Assembly: GCF_040947875.1 (NCBI RefSeq)
Contig: NZ_JBFRXN010000004.1
Span: 434,001-498,000, forward strand
Reading direction: 5' to 3'
Length of the DNA: 64,000 nucleotides
Source: Pseudomonas sp. MYb118
GTDB lineage: Bacteria; Pseudomonadota; Gammaproteobacteria; Pseudomonadales; Pseudomonadaceae
Shown: positions 7,957 through 16,822 of the stretch, in pieces
How the letters are laid out: every line of letters begins with the position of its first letter
Position numbering within the stretch: position 1 is the stretch's first letter
Position numbers and translations under genes: made by a program
The notes under the pieces: generated by a model
What the model saw: only the letters and a program-made list of their open reading frames with translations
Told to the model about the DNA's origin: nothing
Database searches by the model: none

Positions 7957-9120
7957 TCAGCGGGTTTCGTTGAACAGTTCGCGACCGATCAGCATGCGAC
8001 GGATCTCACTGGTGCCCGCGCCGATTTCGTACAGCTTGGCGTCGCGCAGCAGGCGACCTGCCGGGAATTCATTGATGTAGCCGTTACCGCCGAGGATCTG
8101 GATCGCGTCGAGGGCCATTTGCGTGGCGCGTTCGGCGCTGTAGAGGATCACGCCGGCGGCGTCCTTGCGCGTGGTTTCGCCGCGCTCGCAGGCTTGCGCA
8201 ACGGCGTACAGGTAGGCGCGGCTGGCATTGAGCTGGGTGTACATGTCGGCGACCTTGCCCTGGATCAGCTGGAACTCGCCGATGCTCTGGCCGAACTGCT
8301 TGCGGTCGTGGATGTACGGCACGATCAGGTCCATGCAGGCCTGCATGATCCCGGTCGGGCCGCCGGAGAGGACGACGCGCTCGTAGTCCAGGCCGCTCAT
8401 CAGCACCTTCACGCCGCCGTTGAGCACGCCGAGGATGTTTTCCGCGGGCACTTCGACGTCATCGAAGAACAGCTCGCAGGTGTTCGAGCCGCGCATACCG
8501 AGCTTGTCGAACTTGTTGCTGCGGCTGAAGCCTTTCCAGTCGCGCTCGACGATGAATGCGGTGATGCCGTGCGGGCCCTTTTCCAGGTCGGTCTTGGTGT
8601 AGATCACGTAGGTGTTGGCGTCGGGGCCGTTGGTGATCCACGTCTTGCTGCCGTTGAGTACGTAGTGGTCGCCGCGTTTGTCGGCGCGCAGTTTCATCGA
8701 GACCACGTCGGAGCCGGCGTTCGGTTCGCTCATGGCCAGGGCGCCGATGTGCTCGCCGCTGATCAGCTTGGGCAGGTACTTGGCTTTCTGCTCGTGGTTG
8801 CCGTTGCGGTTGATCTGGTTGACGCACAGGTTGGAGTGCGCGCCGTAGGACAGGGCCACCGAGGCCGAGCCACGGCTGATTTCTTCCATGGCCACCACGT
8901 GCGCCAGGTAACCCAGGCCGGCGCCGCCGTACTCTTCCGGCACGGTGATGCCCAGCAGGCCCATGTCGCCGAATTTGCGCCACAGGTCGGCGGGGAACAG
9001 GTTGTCACTGTCGATCTGAGCGGCGCGGGGGGCGATCTCGTCGGCGACAAAGGCTTGAACCTGATCGCGCAACATGTCGATGGTTTCACCGAGGGCAAAG
9101 TTCAGGGATGGATAGCGCAT
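7957..9120 (-). CDS. liuA: Isovaleryl-CoA dehydrogenase
   Basis: 387 residues, acyl-CoA dehydrogenase fold. [17 protein letters not shown] is the FAD/substrate segment. [12 protein letters not shown] places Glu247 at the catalytic-base position used by isovaleryl-CoA dehydrogenases (the equivalent of human Glu254), rather than the later position of short- and medium-chain enzymes. [21 protein letters not shown] is the C-terminal signature. It oxidises isovaleryl-CoA to 3-methylcrotonyl-CoA, the first liu step. First gene of the minus-strand unit; two LiuR-type palindromes lie upstream. Confidence 0.95.
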   Translation of the reverse strand: MRYPSLNFALGETIDMLRDQVQAFVADEIAPRAAQIDSDNLFPADLWRKFGDMGLLGITVPEEYGGAGLGYLAHVVAMEEISRGSASVALSYGAHSNLCVNQINRNGNHEQKAKYLPKLISGEHIGALAMSEPNAGSDVVSMKLRADKRGDHYVLNGSKTWITNGPDANTYVIYTKTDLEKGPHGITAFIVERDWKGFSRSNKFDKLGMRGSNTCELFFDDVEVPAENILGVLNGGVKVLMSGLDYERVVLSGGPTGIMQACMDLIVPYIHDRKQFGQSIGEFQLIQGKVADMYTQLNASRAYLYAVAQACERGETTRKDAAGVILYSAERATQMALDAIQILGGNGYINEFPAGRLLRDAKLYEIGAGTSEIRRMLIGRELFNETR

Positions 9121-9175
9121 GGGTCACCTTTTGGCTTTTTTGTAGGGTAGGGAGGGCCGTGCTCGGGCTCTCACC

Positions 9176-9190
9176 TTTACGTTAACGTAA
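9176..9190. promoter_or_regulatory. LiuR-type operator 1
   Basis: TTACGTTAACGTAA (9177-9190) is a perfect 14-bp palindrome, with one extra T in front. It lies in the divergent liuA/acyl-CoA synthetase promoter region and resembles the palindromic sites predicted for the MerR regulator LiuR in proteobacteria. Confidence 0.8.
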
Positions 9191-9218
9191 GCCTGTGACG
9201 AATGGCTGTCAATCACCC

Positions 9219-9234
9219 TTTACGTTAACGTCAA
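9219..9234. promoter_or_regulatory. LiuR-type operator 2
   Basis: TTTACGTTAACGTCAA is a near-perfect 16-bp palindrome with the same ACGTTAACGT core as operator 1, centred 43 bp from it (about four helical turns). It is closer to the plus-strand synthetase gene, so each direction may have its own site. Confidence 0.8.
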
Positions 9235-9300
9235 CTTGAGCGACAGTAGGGCTAGGTCAAGATACAAAAACAACCCACAATAAAGACAATAGGGGTCGTC

Positions 9301-10998
9301 ATGGCTCAACCCAGTGCAGGTCCGCAGCGCAGCTATACCCGTGGTTCCCAGGACAAAGCCTTGCTGGCGATGACCATCGGCCAGGCGTTCGACAACACCG
9401 TGGCACAGTACCCGGACGGCGAGGCACTGGTGGTGCGCCATCAGCAGTTGCGCTACACCTGGCGGCAACTGGCCGAGACCGTGGACCTGCATGCCCGGGC
9501 GCTGCTGGCGTTGGGTTTACAGGCCGGTGACCGCCTCGGCATCTGGGCGCCCAATTGCGCGCAGTGGTGCATCAGCCAGTTCGCCAGCGCGAAGATCGGC
9601 GTGATCCTGGTCAACATCAACCCGGCCTACCGCAGCTCGGAACTCGAATACGTATTAAAGCAGTCTGGCTGCCAATGGCTGGTGTGTGCGGGCTCGTTCA
9701 AGACCTCCAACTACCACGGCATGCTCCAGGGCCTGGTGCCTGAGCTGGCCGAGCAATCCATCGGTCAGTTGCGCAGCGAACGTCTGCCGGACCTGCGTGG
9801 CGTGATCAGCCTGGATCCGCAGGCGCCTTCGGGTTTCCTGCCGTGGTCGCAGCTGACCGACCTGGCGGCGGGGGTCTCCATCCAACAGCTGCGCGAGCGC
9901 GAGGACAGCCTGCATTTCGATCAGCCGGTGAACATCCAGTACACCTCCGGCACCACCGGTTTTCCCAAGGGCGCGACCCTCAGCCACTACAACATCCTCA
10001 ACAACGGCTACATGGTCGGCGAAAGTCTCGGCTTGACGGCCAATGACCGCCTGGTGATCCCGGTGCCGCTGTATCACTGCTTCGGCATGGTCATGGGCAA
10101 CCTCGGCTGCATCACCCACGGCAGCACCATGATTTACCCCAATGATGCCTTCGACCCGCTGTTGACCCTGAGCACCGTCGCCGAAGAAAAGGCCACCGCG
10201 CTGTATGGCGTGCCGACCATGTTCATCGCCATGCTCGACCAGCCCCGGCGCCCCGAGTTCGACCTGTCGACCCTGCGCACCGGGATCATGGCCGGCGCCA
10301 CCTGCCCGATCGAAGTCATGCGCCGGGTCATCAGCGAAATGCACATGAGTGAAGTGCAGATTGCCTACGGCATGACGGAAACTAGCCCGGTGTCGATGCA
10401 GACGGGGCCGGCGGACGACCTGGAACTGCGGGTGACCACGGTGGGCCGCACGCAGCCACAGCTGGAAAGCAAGATCATCGACGAGGCCGGTAACCTGGTG
10501 CCGCGCGGCACGATCGGCGAGCTGTGTACCCGTGGTTATAGCGTGATGCTCGGCTACTGGAACAACCCCGAAGGCACCGCGCAGGCCATCGACCAGGCGG
10601 GCTGGATGCACACCGGCGACCTGGCGAGCATGAACGACGAAGGCTACGTGTGCATTGCCGGGCGCAACAAGGACATGATCATCCGCGGCGGTGAGAATAT
10701 TTACCCGCGCGAGCTGGAAGAGTTCTTCTTCACCCACCCGGCGGTGGCGGATGTGCAGGTCATCGGTATCCCGTGCTCGCGCTATGGTGAAGAAATCGTC
10801 GCCTGGATCAAGTTCCACCCCGGCCACAGCGCCACCGAGCAGGAACTGCAAGCCTGGTGCAAGGAGCGCATCGCCCACTTCAAGACGCCGCGCTACTTCA
10901 AGTTCGTCGAGGAATTCCCGATGACCGTGACGGGCAAGATCCAGAAATTTCGTATGCGTGAGATCAGTATCGAGGAGTTGGCTGGTAAGCAGGGCTGA
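9301..10998 (+). CDS. AMP-binding acyl-CoA synthetase of the liu locus
   Basis: 565 residues. P-loop [11 protein letters not shown] starts at residue 214. [11 protein letters not shown], then [24 protein letters not shown] and the C-terminal [11 protein letters not shown] with its catalytic Lys complete the adenylate-forming set. The start is ATG after AGGGG. By family it activates a fatty or branched acid with ATP and CoA. Its position behind LiuR palindromes suggests isovalerate or another branched acid, feeding LiuA. The exact chain length cannot be read from sequence. No membrane segment. Confidence 0.88.
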   Translation: MAQPSAGPQRSYTRGSQDKALLAMTIGQAFDNTVAQYPDGEALVVRHQQLRYTWRQLAETVDLHARALLALGLQAGDRLGIWAPNCAQWCISQFASAKIGVILVNINPAYRSSELEYVLKQSGCQWLVCAGSFKTSNYHGMLQGLVPELAEQSIGQLRSERLPDLRGVISLDPQAPSGFLPWSQLTDLAAGVSIQQLREREDSLHFDQPVNIQYTSGTTGFPKGATLSHYNILNNGYMVGESLGLTANDRLVIPVPLYHCFGMVMGNLGCITHGSTMIYPNDAFDPLLTLSTVAEEKATALYGVPTMFIAMLDQPRRPEFDLSTLRTGIMAGATCPIEVMRRVISEMHMSEVQIAYGMTETSPVSMQTGPADDLELRVTTVGRTQPQLESKIIDEAGNLVPRGTIGELCTRGYSVMLGYWNNPEGTAQAIDQAGWMHTGDLASMNDEGYVCIAGRNKDMIIRGGENIYPRELEEFFFTHPAVADVQVIGIPCSRYGEEIVAWIKFHPGHSATEQELQAWCKERIAHFKTPRYFKFVEEFPMTVTGKIQKFRMREISIEELAGKQG

Positions 10999-11018
10999 CG
11001 GAGGCTGCTCCTGCTTTT

Positions 11019-11118
11019 GTGGGAGCGAGCCTGCTCGCGATGAAGTCAAGGGCGCCGCATTCAACCAGAGTGCACGCGTTATCGTTGACGATTATCGCGA
11101 GCAGGCTCGCTCCCACAG
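11019..11118. repeat. REPIN after the acyl-CoA synthetase
   Basis: Core TGTGGGAGCGAGCCTGCTCG at 11019 and its inverted copy near 11094-11117, with a spacer of about 50 bp. Confidence 0.9.
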
Positions 11119-11160
11119 GGGGGGGGGCGCTTGAGGGAATTTCGGAACACCAGACAGCAC

Positions 11161-11184
11161 AAAGGGGAGCCGAGGCTCCCCTTT
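11161..11184 (+). terminator. Rho-independent terminator
   Basis: AAAGGGGAGCC-GA-GGCTCCCCTTT is a perfect 11-bp stem with a 2-nt loop, followed by AATTTT. It probably ends the synthetase transcript, and with its A-rich flank could also stop liuE read-through. Confidence 0.85.
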
Positions 11185-11692
11185 AATTTTCGTTGCGCGT
11201 GCTCTTTTTTTATTATTGAGGGGCGGTCTGTTCTTGTTTTTGGCAACCGTGACCCTTTACCGCTGTTTTGGGCGATCCCCATCCGGGATCAAGAGCAAAC
11301 GTATTTTTTTGAGCGCTGATCTACTTTCTCGCTGAGCGATCCAACCGTTCGGTAGCTACCTGAAGGTAGTTTTATTGTTCTCTGCCCGGTTGCGGGTGAC
11401 TTCGAGAAGCACCCTGAAAAGCACACCTTCTCCAAAAAAATCTGTTAGCTGCGTCTCTGCCGTGTTGTTTTTGTTATGTCAGAGTCGTTTCGTCTTGTTT
11501 TTATTGGTTTGCTACTTTTTTATTCTTGTTATGCCATAGAGATAGCAGAAGCCGTGCCAACTTTTAAAAATCCTTTAAAATCAACAACTTAATATTTTGT
11601 AGGATTTTTCTCTCAGGCAAACCCTGACAATTTGTTTCCGTGTTACTCGCTTTTCCCCACATTCCAGAGGATGCGGTAACACCTTCGCGCAC

Positions 11693-12592
11693 TCACTGTG
11701 CGCTGCGGGCCTTGGCCACGCGCGAGCCGCTGGGGCGCCCCAGCACGCTGCTGATTTGTTGGCCTGCGCGGATCAGTGCATCCAGGTCGATTCCGGTGTC
11801 GATCCCCAGGCCATTGAGCAGGTACACCACGTCTTCGGTCGCGACGTTACCGCTGGCGCCCTTGGCGTAGGGGCAGCCGCCCAGGCCTGCGATGGAGCTG
11901 TCGAACACCGCGATGCCTTCCAGCAGGCTGGCGTAGATGTTCGCCATGGCCTGGCCGTAGGTGTCGTGGAAATGTCCGGCCAGTTTGTCCCGTGGCACCT
12001 CGGCCGAAACCACCTCGAACATCTTGCGGGTAGCGCCCGCGGTGCCGGTACCGATGGTGTCGCCCAGGGACACCTCGTAGCAGCCCATGGCGTAGAGTTC
12101 GCGGGCGACGGCGGCCACTTGCTCGGGGGCCACGTGACCTTCATAAGGGCAGCCCAGTACACAGGACACGTAACCGCGCACGGTAACGCCGTGCTGGCGG
12201 GCCGCGTCCATGATCGGTACGAAACGCTCCAGGCTTTCGCTGATCGAGCAATTGATGTTGCGCTGGGAAAACGCTTCGGACGCAGCGGCGAATACCGCGA
12301 CTTCCTTGACCCCACTGGCGAGGGCGTCTTCAAAGCCGCGCAGGTTCGGTGCGAGCGCACCGTAGGTGACGCCGGGCTTGCGCTGGATCTGCGCGAAGAC
12401 GTCGGCGGAACCGGCCATCTGCGGCACCCACTTGGGCGAGACGAAACTGCCGACTTCTATATAGCCAAGACCTGCCGCCGTCAGCGCATCGACCAGTTGC
12501 ACCTTGTCGGCGACGCTGATCGGTTGGGCTTCGTTCTGCAGACCGTCACGGGGGCCGACTTCGACCAGGCGTACGTGGGAGGGTAGGGACAT
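11693..12592 (-). CDS. liuE: Hydroxymethylglutaryl-CoA lyase
   Basis: 299 residues, DRE-TIM metallolyase fold. EVGPRDGLQNE (11-21) binds the divalent metal, HFHD (207-210) supplies metal-ligand histidines, and GLGGCPYAKGASGN contains the catalytic Cys240 in the G-loop. It cleaves HMG-CoA to acetoacetate and acetyl-CoA, the last liu step. AGGA precedes the ATG. It follows liuR, with a REPIN between, and is separated from liuABCD by the convergent synthetase gene. Confidence 0.95.
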   Translation of the reverse strand: MSLPSHVRLVEVGPRDGLQNEAQPISVADKVQLVDALTAAGLGYIEVGSFVSPKWVPQMAGSADVFAQIQRKPGVTYGALAPNLRGFEDALASGVKEVAVFAAASEAFSQRNINCSISESLERFVPIMDAARQHGVTVRGYVSCVLGCPYEGHVAPEQVAAVARELYAMGCYEVSLGDTIGTGTAGATRKMFEVVSAEVPRDKLAGHFHDTYGQAMANIYASLLEGIAVFDSSIAGLGGCPYAKGASGNVATEDVVYLLNGLGIDTGIDLDALIRAGQQISSVLGRPSGSRVAKARSAQ

Positions 12593-12614
12593 GGCTTGAG
12601 TCCTATGTTCATTC

Positions 12615-12716
12615 CTGTAGGAGCGAGCTTGCTCGCGATGGTGGCCCAGGCACCGCGGGTTATCCGGTAGACCGCGTCATCGTTGACGACCATCGCGAGC
12701 AAGCTCGCTCCTACAG
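12615..12716. repeat. REPIN between liuR and liuE
   Basis: Inverted REP cores at 12615-12639 and 12691-12716. It fills most of the liuR-liuE gap, the second case of a REPIN within this regulon. Confidence 0.9.
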
Positions 12717-12725
12717 GTGGGGGGA

Positions 12726-13127
12726 TTATTGGATGGCCTGCTGGCTCTTGAGGGTTTGCTCCAGTGCCTGCACGCAGCGCTCTTCGGCGGTATCGAGCTC
12801 CAGTTTCATCTGCTCGATGTCCAGCAACTGCTGTTCGAGCTGCTCGCGGCGTTCGCTGATTTTCGCCAGCATGCTGTGCAACTGCTTGGTGTTACCGCTG
12901 GACGGGTCGTACAGCTCGATCAGCTCGCGGCATTCGGCCAGGGAAAAGCCGATGCGTTTACCCCGCAGGATCAGCTTCAGGCTGACCTTGTCCCGTGGCG
13001 AATAGATACGTTCCTGGCCACGGCGCTCGGGGCTGAGCAGGCCTTGCTCTTCGTAGAAGCGAATGGCCCGTGTGGTGATGTCGAGTTCGCGGGCGAGGTC
13101 GGAGATGCTGTAGGTCTGGCTGCTCAT
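12726..13127 (-). CDS. liuR: MerR family regulator of the liu genes
   Basis: 133 residues. The N-terminal MerR winged HTH reads YSISDLARELDITTRAIRFY, then EEQGLLSPERRGQERIYS. A dimerisation coiled coil follows (about 75-125, Leu/Glu/Gln-rich). There is no Cys-based metal site, in line with acyl-CoA-sensing MerR proteins such as LiuR. A LiuR-type palindrome lies 43 bp upstream of its start, so autoregulation is likely. AtuR is the alternative identity, but that regulator is of the TetR type and the neighbours are liu genes. Confidence 0.92.
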   Translation of the reverse strand: MSSQTYSISDLARELDITTRAIRFYEEQGLLSPERRGQERIYSPRDKVSLKLILRGKRIGFSLAECRELIELYDPSSGNTKQLHSMLAKISERREQLEQQLLDIEQMKLELDTAEERCVQALEQTLKSQQAIQ

Positions 13128-13169
13128 GGAAGCGCTCGAAGAAGGTCATGGCGCTAAGCTAAAGGTAGG

Positions 13170-13185
13170 TTGACGTTTACGTCAA
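13170..13185. promoter_or_regulatory. LiuR-type operator at liuR
   Basis: TTGACGTTTACGTCAA is a 16-bp palindrome, perfect apart from the central bases, with the same ACGT-N2-ACGT layout as the two sites at liuA. It lies upstream of liuR. Confidence 0.82.
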
Positions 13186-13216
13186 GGGGTGGGATGGGTG
13201 GTGAAGCTGCTGGCCT

Positions 13217-13291
13217 CATCGCGGGCGAGCCCGCTCCTACAGTGGATCGTCAATGCCACACATTCCCTGTAGGAGCGAGCTTGCTCGCGAT
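13217..13291. repeat. REP pair downstream of the LysR gene
   Basis: One core in inverse orientation (CATCGCGGGCGAGCCCGCTC at 13217-13242) and one in direct orientation (13268-13291) lie tail to tail between the LysR stop codon and the liuR promoter. Confidence 0.85.
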
Positions 13292-13313
13292 GAATACAAC
13301 TCGGTCCAACGTC

Positions 13314-14243
13314 CTACACCTTCTCCAGCTTCTTCTCCTGCGCCGTCACCTGCTGACACAACTCGATCATCTGCTCGCGCATCCAGCGGTTGGCCGGGTC
13401 CTGGTCGGTGCTTTCGTGCCAGTAGAGGTGGGTTTCCACCGGTGGCACGTCGTTGACCGGCACGCTGAAGGCCAGCAGGTCGTTACGGCGCGCGAAGCGT
13501 TCCGGCACGGTCATGACCATGTCGGTCTGCTGCAACACCTGCGAGGCCATCTGGTAATGCTGCGAGCGCAGGGCAATCTTGCGCTGGATGCCCATCTTGC
13601 CCAGTGCCAGATCAACATGCCCCAGGCCGCTGCGGCGGCTGGAAATATGCACGTGGGTCATGCCCAGGTAATCGTCGAGGGACAGTTTGTCCTTGCCCGC
13701 CAGCGGGTGGCCCTTGCGCATCGCGCAGACATAGCGGTCTTCCATCAACTTGACGTGGCGCACCTGGGGGTCGGTGTTGAGCGGCGCATCCACGGCAAAG
13801 TCCAGGCGCCCGGCTGCCAGTTCCTTGGTGGTCTCGCGGCGCTTGGCCAGAAAGCTTTCGATGATCACCGTCGGCGCCAGGCGTCGCAGGCGCTGGAACA
13901 GCGGTGGCAGGATCACCGCCTCGGTGAGGTCGGTCATGCTGATGCGATAGGTCTTGACCGCCTGCAACGGGTTGAAAATACGGCTTTCCTGCACCGACAC
14001 ACGCAGCAGCGACAGCGCATTGCGCACCGGCCCGATGATGTTCTGTGCCATCGGCGTGGGCACCATGCCTTGGGCGGTGCGCACGAACAACGGGTCGTTG
14101 AAGGTCTCGCGCAGACGCGCCAGGGCATTGGACACCGCCGGTTGAGTGATGCCGACGATCTGCCCGGCACGGGTCAGGTTGGCTTCGGTGTAGATCGCGT
14201 CGAAGACGATGAAAAGGTTGAGGTCGACCTTGCTCAGATTCAT
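13314..14243 (-). CDS. LysR family transcriptional regulator
   Basis: 309 residues. The N-terminal HTH (LNLFIVFDAIYTEANLTRAG, then ITQPAVSNALARLRETFNDP) is of the NodD/LeuO-like branch, followed by an effector domain from about residue 90. It is divergent from the acyl-CoA dehydrogenase at 14422. The shared region holds CCGATCATATATCGG, a candidate LysR box. By the usual LysR arrangement it may control that dehydrogenase. Ligand unknown. Confidence 0.88.
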   Translation of the reverse strand: MNLSKVDLNLFIVFDAIYTEANLTRAGQIVGITQPAVSNALARLRETFNDPLFVRTAQGMVPTPMAQNIIGPVRNALSLLRVSVQESRIFNPLQAVKTYRISMTDLTEAVILPPLFQRLRRLAPTVIIESFLAKRRETTKELAAGRLDFAVDAPLNTDPQVRHVKLMEDRYVCAMRKGHPLAGKDKLSLDDYLGMTHVHISSRRSGLGHVDLALGKMGIQRKIALRSQHYQMASQVLQQTDMVMTVPERFARRNDLLAFSVPVNDVPPVETHLYWHESTDQDPANRWMREQMIELCQQVTAQEKKLEKV

Positions 14244-14301
14244 TGCGCGTCACTCTTATTGTTGGGGCGTTCTTGATGGGCACGGAGGCCTTGGCAATCA
14301 G

Positions 14302-14316
14302 CCGATCATATATCGG
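14302..14316. promoter_or_regulatory. Candidate LysR operator
   Basis: CCGATCATATATCGG: 5-bp perfect arms around a 5-bp centre, in the divergent region of the LysR regulator and acyl-CoA dehydrogenase. Confidence 0.45.
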
Positions 14317-14421
14317 TGATGAATGTTAATACACGCCGAGAATAGGCTAGGTAAATTTTCGTAGCTGCTCTAGCATCGTTTGCATGCCCCGAACAACTTC
14401 CCTCAAGAAGGTAGCTGCCCC

Positions 14422-15651
14422 ATGGATTTCGCTTATTCGCCCAAGGTTCAGGAACTGCGTGAGCGCGTGACCGCGTTCATGGATACCTACGTTTACCCCG
14501 CAGAAGCCGTGTTCGAGCGCCAGGTTGCCGAAGGCGACCGCTGGCAGCCAACGGCGATCATGGAAGAACTCAAACTCAAGGCCAAGGCAGAAGGCCTGTG
14601 GAATTTGTTTCTGCCTGAGTCCGAGCTGGGTGCCGGCCTGACCAACCTCGAATATGCGCCGCTGGCGGAAATCATGGGCCGCTCGCTGTTGGGGCCCGAG
14701 CCGTTCAACTGCTCGGCACCGGACACCGGCAACATGGAAGTGCTGGTGCGTTACGCCAACGAAGAACAGAAACAGCGCTGGCTCGAACCGCTGCTGCGCG
14801 GTGAGATTCGCTCGGCATTCGCCATGACCGAGCCGGATGTCGCGTCGTCCGACGCCACCAACATGGCCGCCCGCGCCGTGCGTGACGGTGACGAGTGGGT
14901 GATCAACGGCAAGAAATGGTGGACCTCGGGTGCCTGCGATCCGCGCTGCAAGATTCTGGTGTTCATGGGCTTGAGCAATCCCGATGCGCCACGTCACGCC
15001 CAGCACTCGATGATCCTGGTGCCGGTGGACACCCCCGGCGTGAAGATCGTCCGTCCGCTGCCGGTGTTCGGTTACGACGACGCGCCGCACGGTCACGCTG
15101 AAGTGCTGTTCGAAAACGTACGGGTGCCGTACGAAAACGTACTGCTGGGCGAAGGCCGAGGCTTCGAAATCGCCCAGGGTCGCCTGGGCCCGGGGCGGAT
15201 TCACCACTGCATGCGTTCGATCGGCATGGCCGAGCGCGCACTGGAACTGATGTGCAAGCGCTCGGTGGAACGCACCGCCTTCGGCAAGCCGTTGGCGCGC
15301 CTGGGTGGCAACGTCGACAAGATCGCCGATTCGCGCATGGAGATCGACATGGCGCGCCTGCTGACCCTGAAGGCGGCGTACATGATGGACACCGTCGGCA
15401 ACAAGGTGGCCAAGAGCGAGATCGCGCAGATCAAGGTGGTCGCGCCGAACGTGGCGCTGCGGGTCATCGACCGGGCGATCCAGATCCATGGCGGGGCAGG
15501 GGTGTCCAACGACTTCCCGCTGGCCTACATGTATGCGATGCAGCGCACCTTGCGCCTGGCCGATGGCCCGGACGAAGTGCACCGCGCGGCGATCGGCAAG
15601 TTCGAGATCGGCAAGTACGTGCCGCGGGAAATGATGCGTAGCAGCCACTAA
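14422..15651 (+). CDS. Acyl-CoA dehydrogenase (ACAD10/11-like)
   Basis: 409 residues from the ATG at 14422. Earlier in-frame residues (MHAPNNFPQ) look like leader. Flavin and substrate segments: [15 protein letters not shown], then [13 protein letters not shown]. The C-terminal half has [22 protein letters not shown] and [10 protein letters not shown], a block typical of ACAD10/11-like enzymes. It oxidises an unidentified acyl-CoA with an electron-transfer flavoprotein partner. Single gene, followed by a REPIN; control by the divergent LysR protein is likely. Confidence 0.88.
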   Translation: MDFAYSPKVQELRERVTAFMDTYVYPAEAVFERQVAEGDRWQPTAIMEELKLKAKAEGLWNLFLPESELGAGLTNLEYAPLAEIMGRSLLGPEPFNCSAPDTGNMEVLVRYANEEQKQRWLEPLLRGEIRSAFAMTEPDVASSDATNMAARAVRDGDEWVINGKKWWTSGACDPRCKILVFMGLSNPDAPRHAQHSMILVPVDTPGVKIVRPLPVFGYDDAPHGHAEVLFENVRVPYENVLLGEGRGFEIAQGRLGPGRIHHCMRSIGMAERALELMCKRSVERTAFGKPLARLGGNVDKIADSRMEIDMARLLTLKAAYMMDTVGNKVAKSEIAQIKVVAPNVALRVIDRAIQIHGGAGVSNDFPLAYMYAMQRTLRLADGPDEVHRAAIGKFEIGKYVPREMMRSSH

Positions 15652-15676
15652 GCTGCGTTTGATTGGGGCCTGCCCT

Positions 15677-15768
15677 TGTGGGAGCGGGCTTGCTCGCGAA
15701 GGCGGTGTATCAGTCGCCACATGTATTGACTGACCCACCGCCTTCGCGAGCAAGCCCGCTCCCACAGG
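15677..15768. repeat. REPIN between acyl-CoA dehydrogenase and tatD
   Basis: Inverted cores with the GGGAGCGGGCTTGCTCGCGA variant at 15677-15700 and 15741-15767. It sits between convergent genes. Confidence 0.9.
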
Positions 15769-15771
15769 GTT

Positions 15772-16587
15772 TCAGGGTTTGCCAGAGATCTCAGGCAGCC
15801 CGAAAAACGCCCGCGCACACGCCGTGCTGTGGGCCGCCAGATCCTCCTCGCTTTCCCCCCGATGCAATGCCACCTCGCGCAACACCTCGGTCAGAAAGGC
15901 CGGCTCGTTGCGACCATTTTTCGGTTTGGGTCGCAAGCTGCGCGGCAGCAGGTATGGCGCATCGCTTTCCAGCATCAGGCGCCCGCGCTTGATCTCCTTG
16001 ACCAGCGGATGCAGGTGCGTGCCACGACGCTCGTCGCAGATCCAGCCGGTGATGCCGATGTGCAGGTCGAGGTCCAGGTAGCTGAACAGCGCCTGCTTTT
16101 CCCCGGTAAAACAATGCACCACGGCGGCCGGCAAGCGGTCGCGGTAGTCGCGCAGGATGTCCAGCAGGCGCTGGTTGGCATCACGTTCGTGGAGAAACAC
16201 CGGCAGTTGCAGTTCGACCGCCATCGCCAGGTGTTCCTCGAGGACTTTTTCCTGCTGCGGGCGGGGCGAGAAGTCGCGATTGAAGTCCAGTCCACATTCC
16301 CCCACGGCGACCACGTTCGGCTCCTTGAGCAAACCGCGCAGGCGTTGCGCACTGTCGGCGTTCCACTCGCTGGCCGAGTGGGGATGAATACCGGCGGTGG
16401 CGAACAGTCGCTGCGCTGTCTCATCCAGCTCGTGGCACAACTGCAACGCCTGTTCGCTGCCGTCGACACTGGTACCGGTCAACACCAGTTGGCAGACCCC
16501 GGCGGCATAGGCACGCTCGAGTACCGCCCGGTGTTTGTCGGCGAAACTGGGGTTGGTCAGGTTGACGCCGATATTGATGAGTTGCAT
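15772..16587 (-). CDS. TatD family metal-dependent DNase/hydrolase
   Basis: 271 residues, TIM-barrel amidohydrolase fold. Metal-site motifs: [39 protein letters not shown] and [13 protein letters not shown]. The usual first HxH at the N-terminus reads NIGVNLTN, as in the TatD branch proper. Family members are Mg-dependent 3'-5' exonucleases linked to DNA repair and oxidative stress. Full length; divergent from the transglycosylase gene across 235 bp. Confidence 0.88.
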   Translation of the reverse strand: MQLINIGVNLTNPSFADKHRAVLERAYAAGVCQLVLTGTSVDGSEQALQLCHELDETAQRLFATAGIHPHSASEWNADSAQRLRGLLKEPNVVAVGECGLDFNRDFSPRPQQEKVLEEHLAMAVELQLPVFLHERDANQRLLDILRDYRDRLPAAVVHCFTGEKQALFSYLDLDLHIGITGWICDERRGTHLHPLVKEIKRGRLMLESDAPYLLPRSLRPKPKNGRNEPAFLTEVLREVALHRGESEEDLAAHSTACARAFFGLPEISGKP

Positions 16588-16822
16588 GGTGCTACCTCGG
16601 ACCCAGGGCCGGAAAGCATATCAGAGCTCCACATTTATAAGAAAAGCCAAGAACTACAACGAGTTAAAGCTGTCTTTTGAGGCCGGGAGACACGCCGGGG
16701 TGGTCACGATGCCATCACTGTGCCAGTCTTTCGCACCTTGCCAGCGCCCGGCGCGCTCTGTTTTCGTCGCCCGATTTCACCCATTTCATTGAAGTCGGCC
16801 CCGTCATTCTTGCGGAGAATGG

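Larger units (their letters stand above)
10999..11692. other. Gene-free interval between convergent synthetase and liuE
   Basis: The first 190 bp hold a REPIN and a strong terminator. The rest (about 11190-11690) is unusually AT-rich with T runs (around 11465-11530) and no credible ORF on either strand. It looks like a promoter or leader rather than coding DNA, yet no downstream gene matches it in either direction. Confidence 0.6.
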
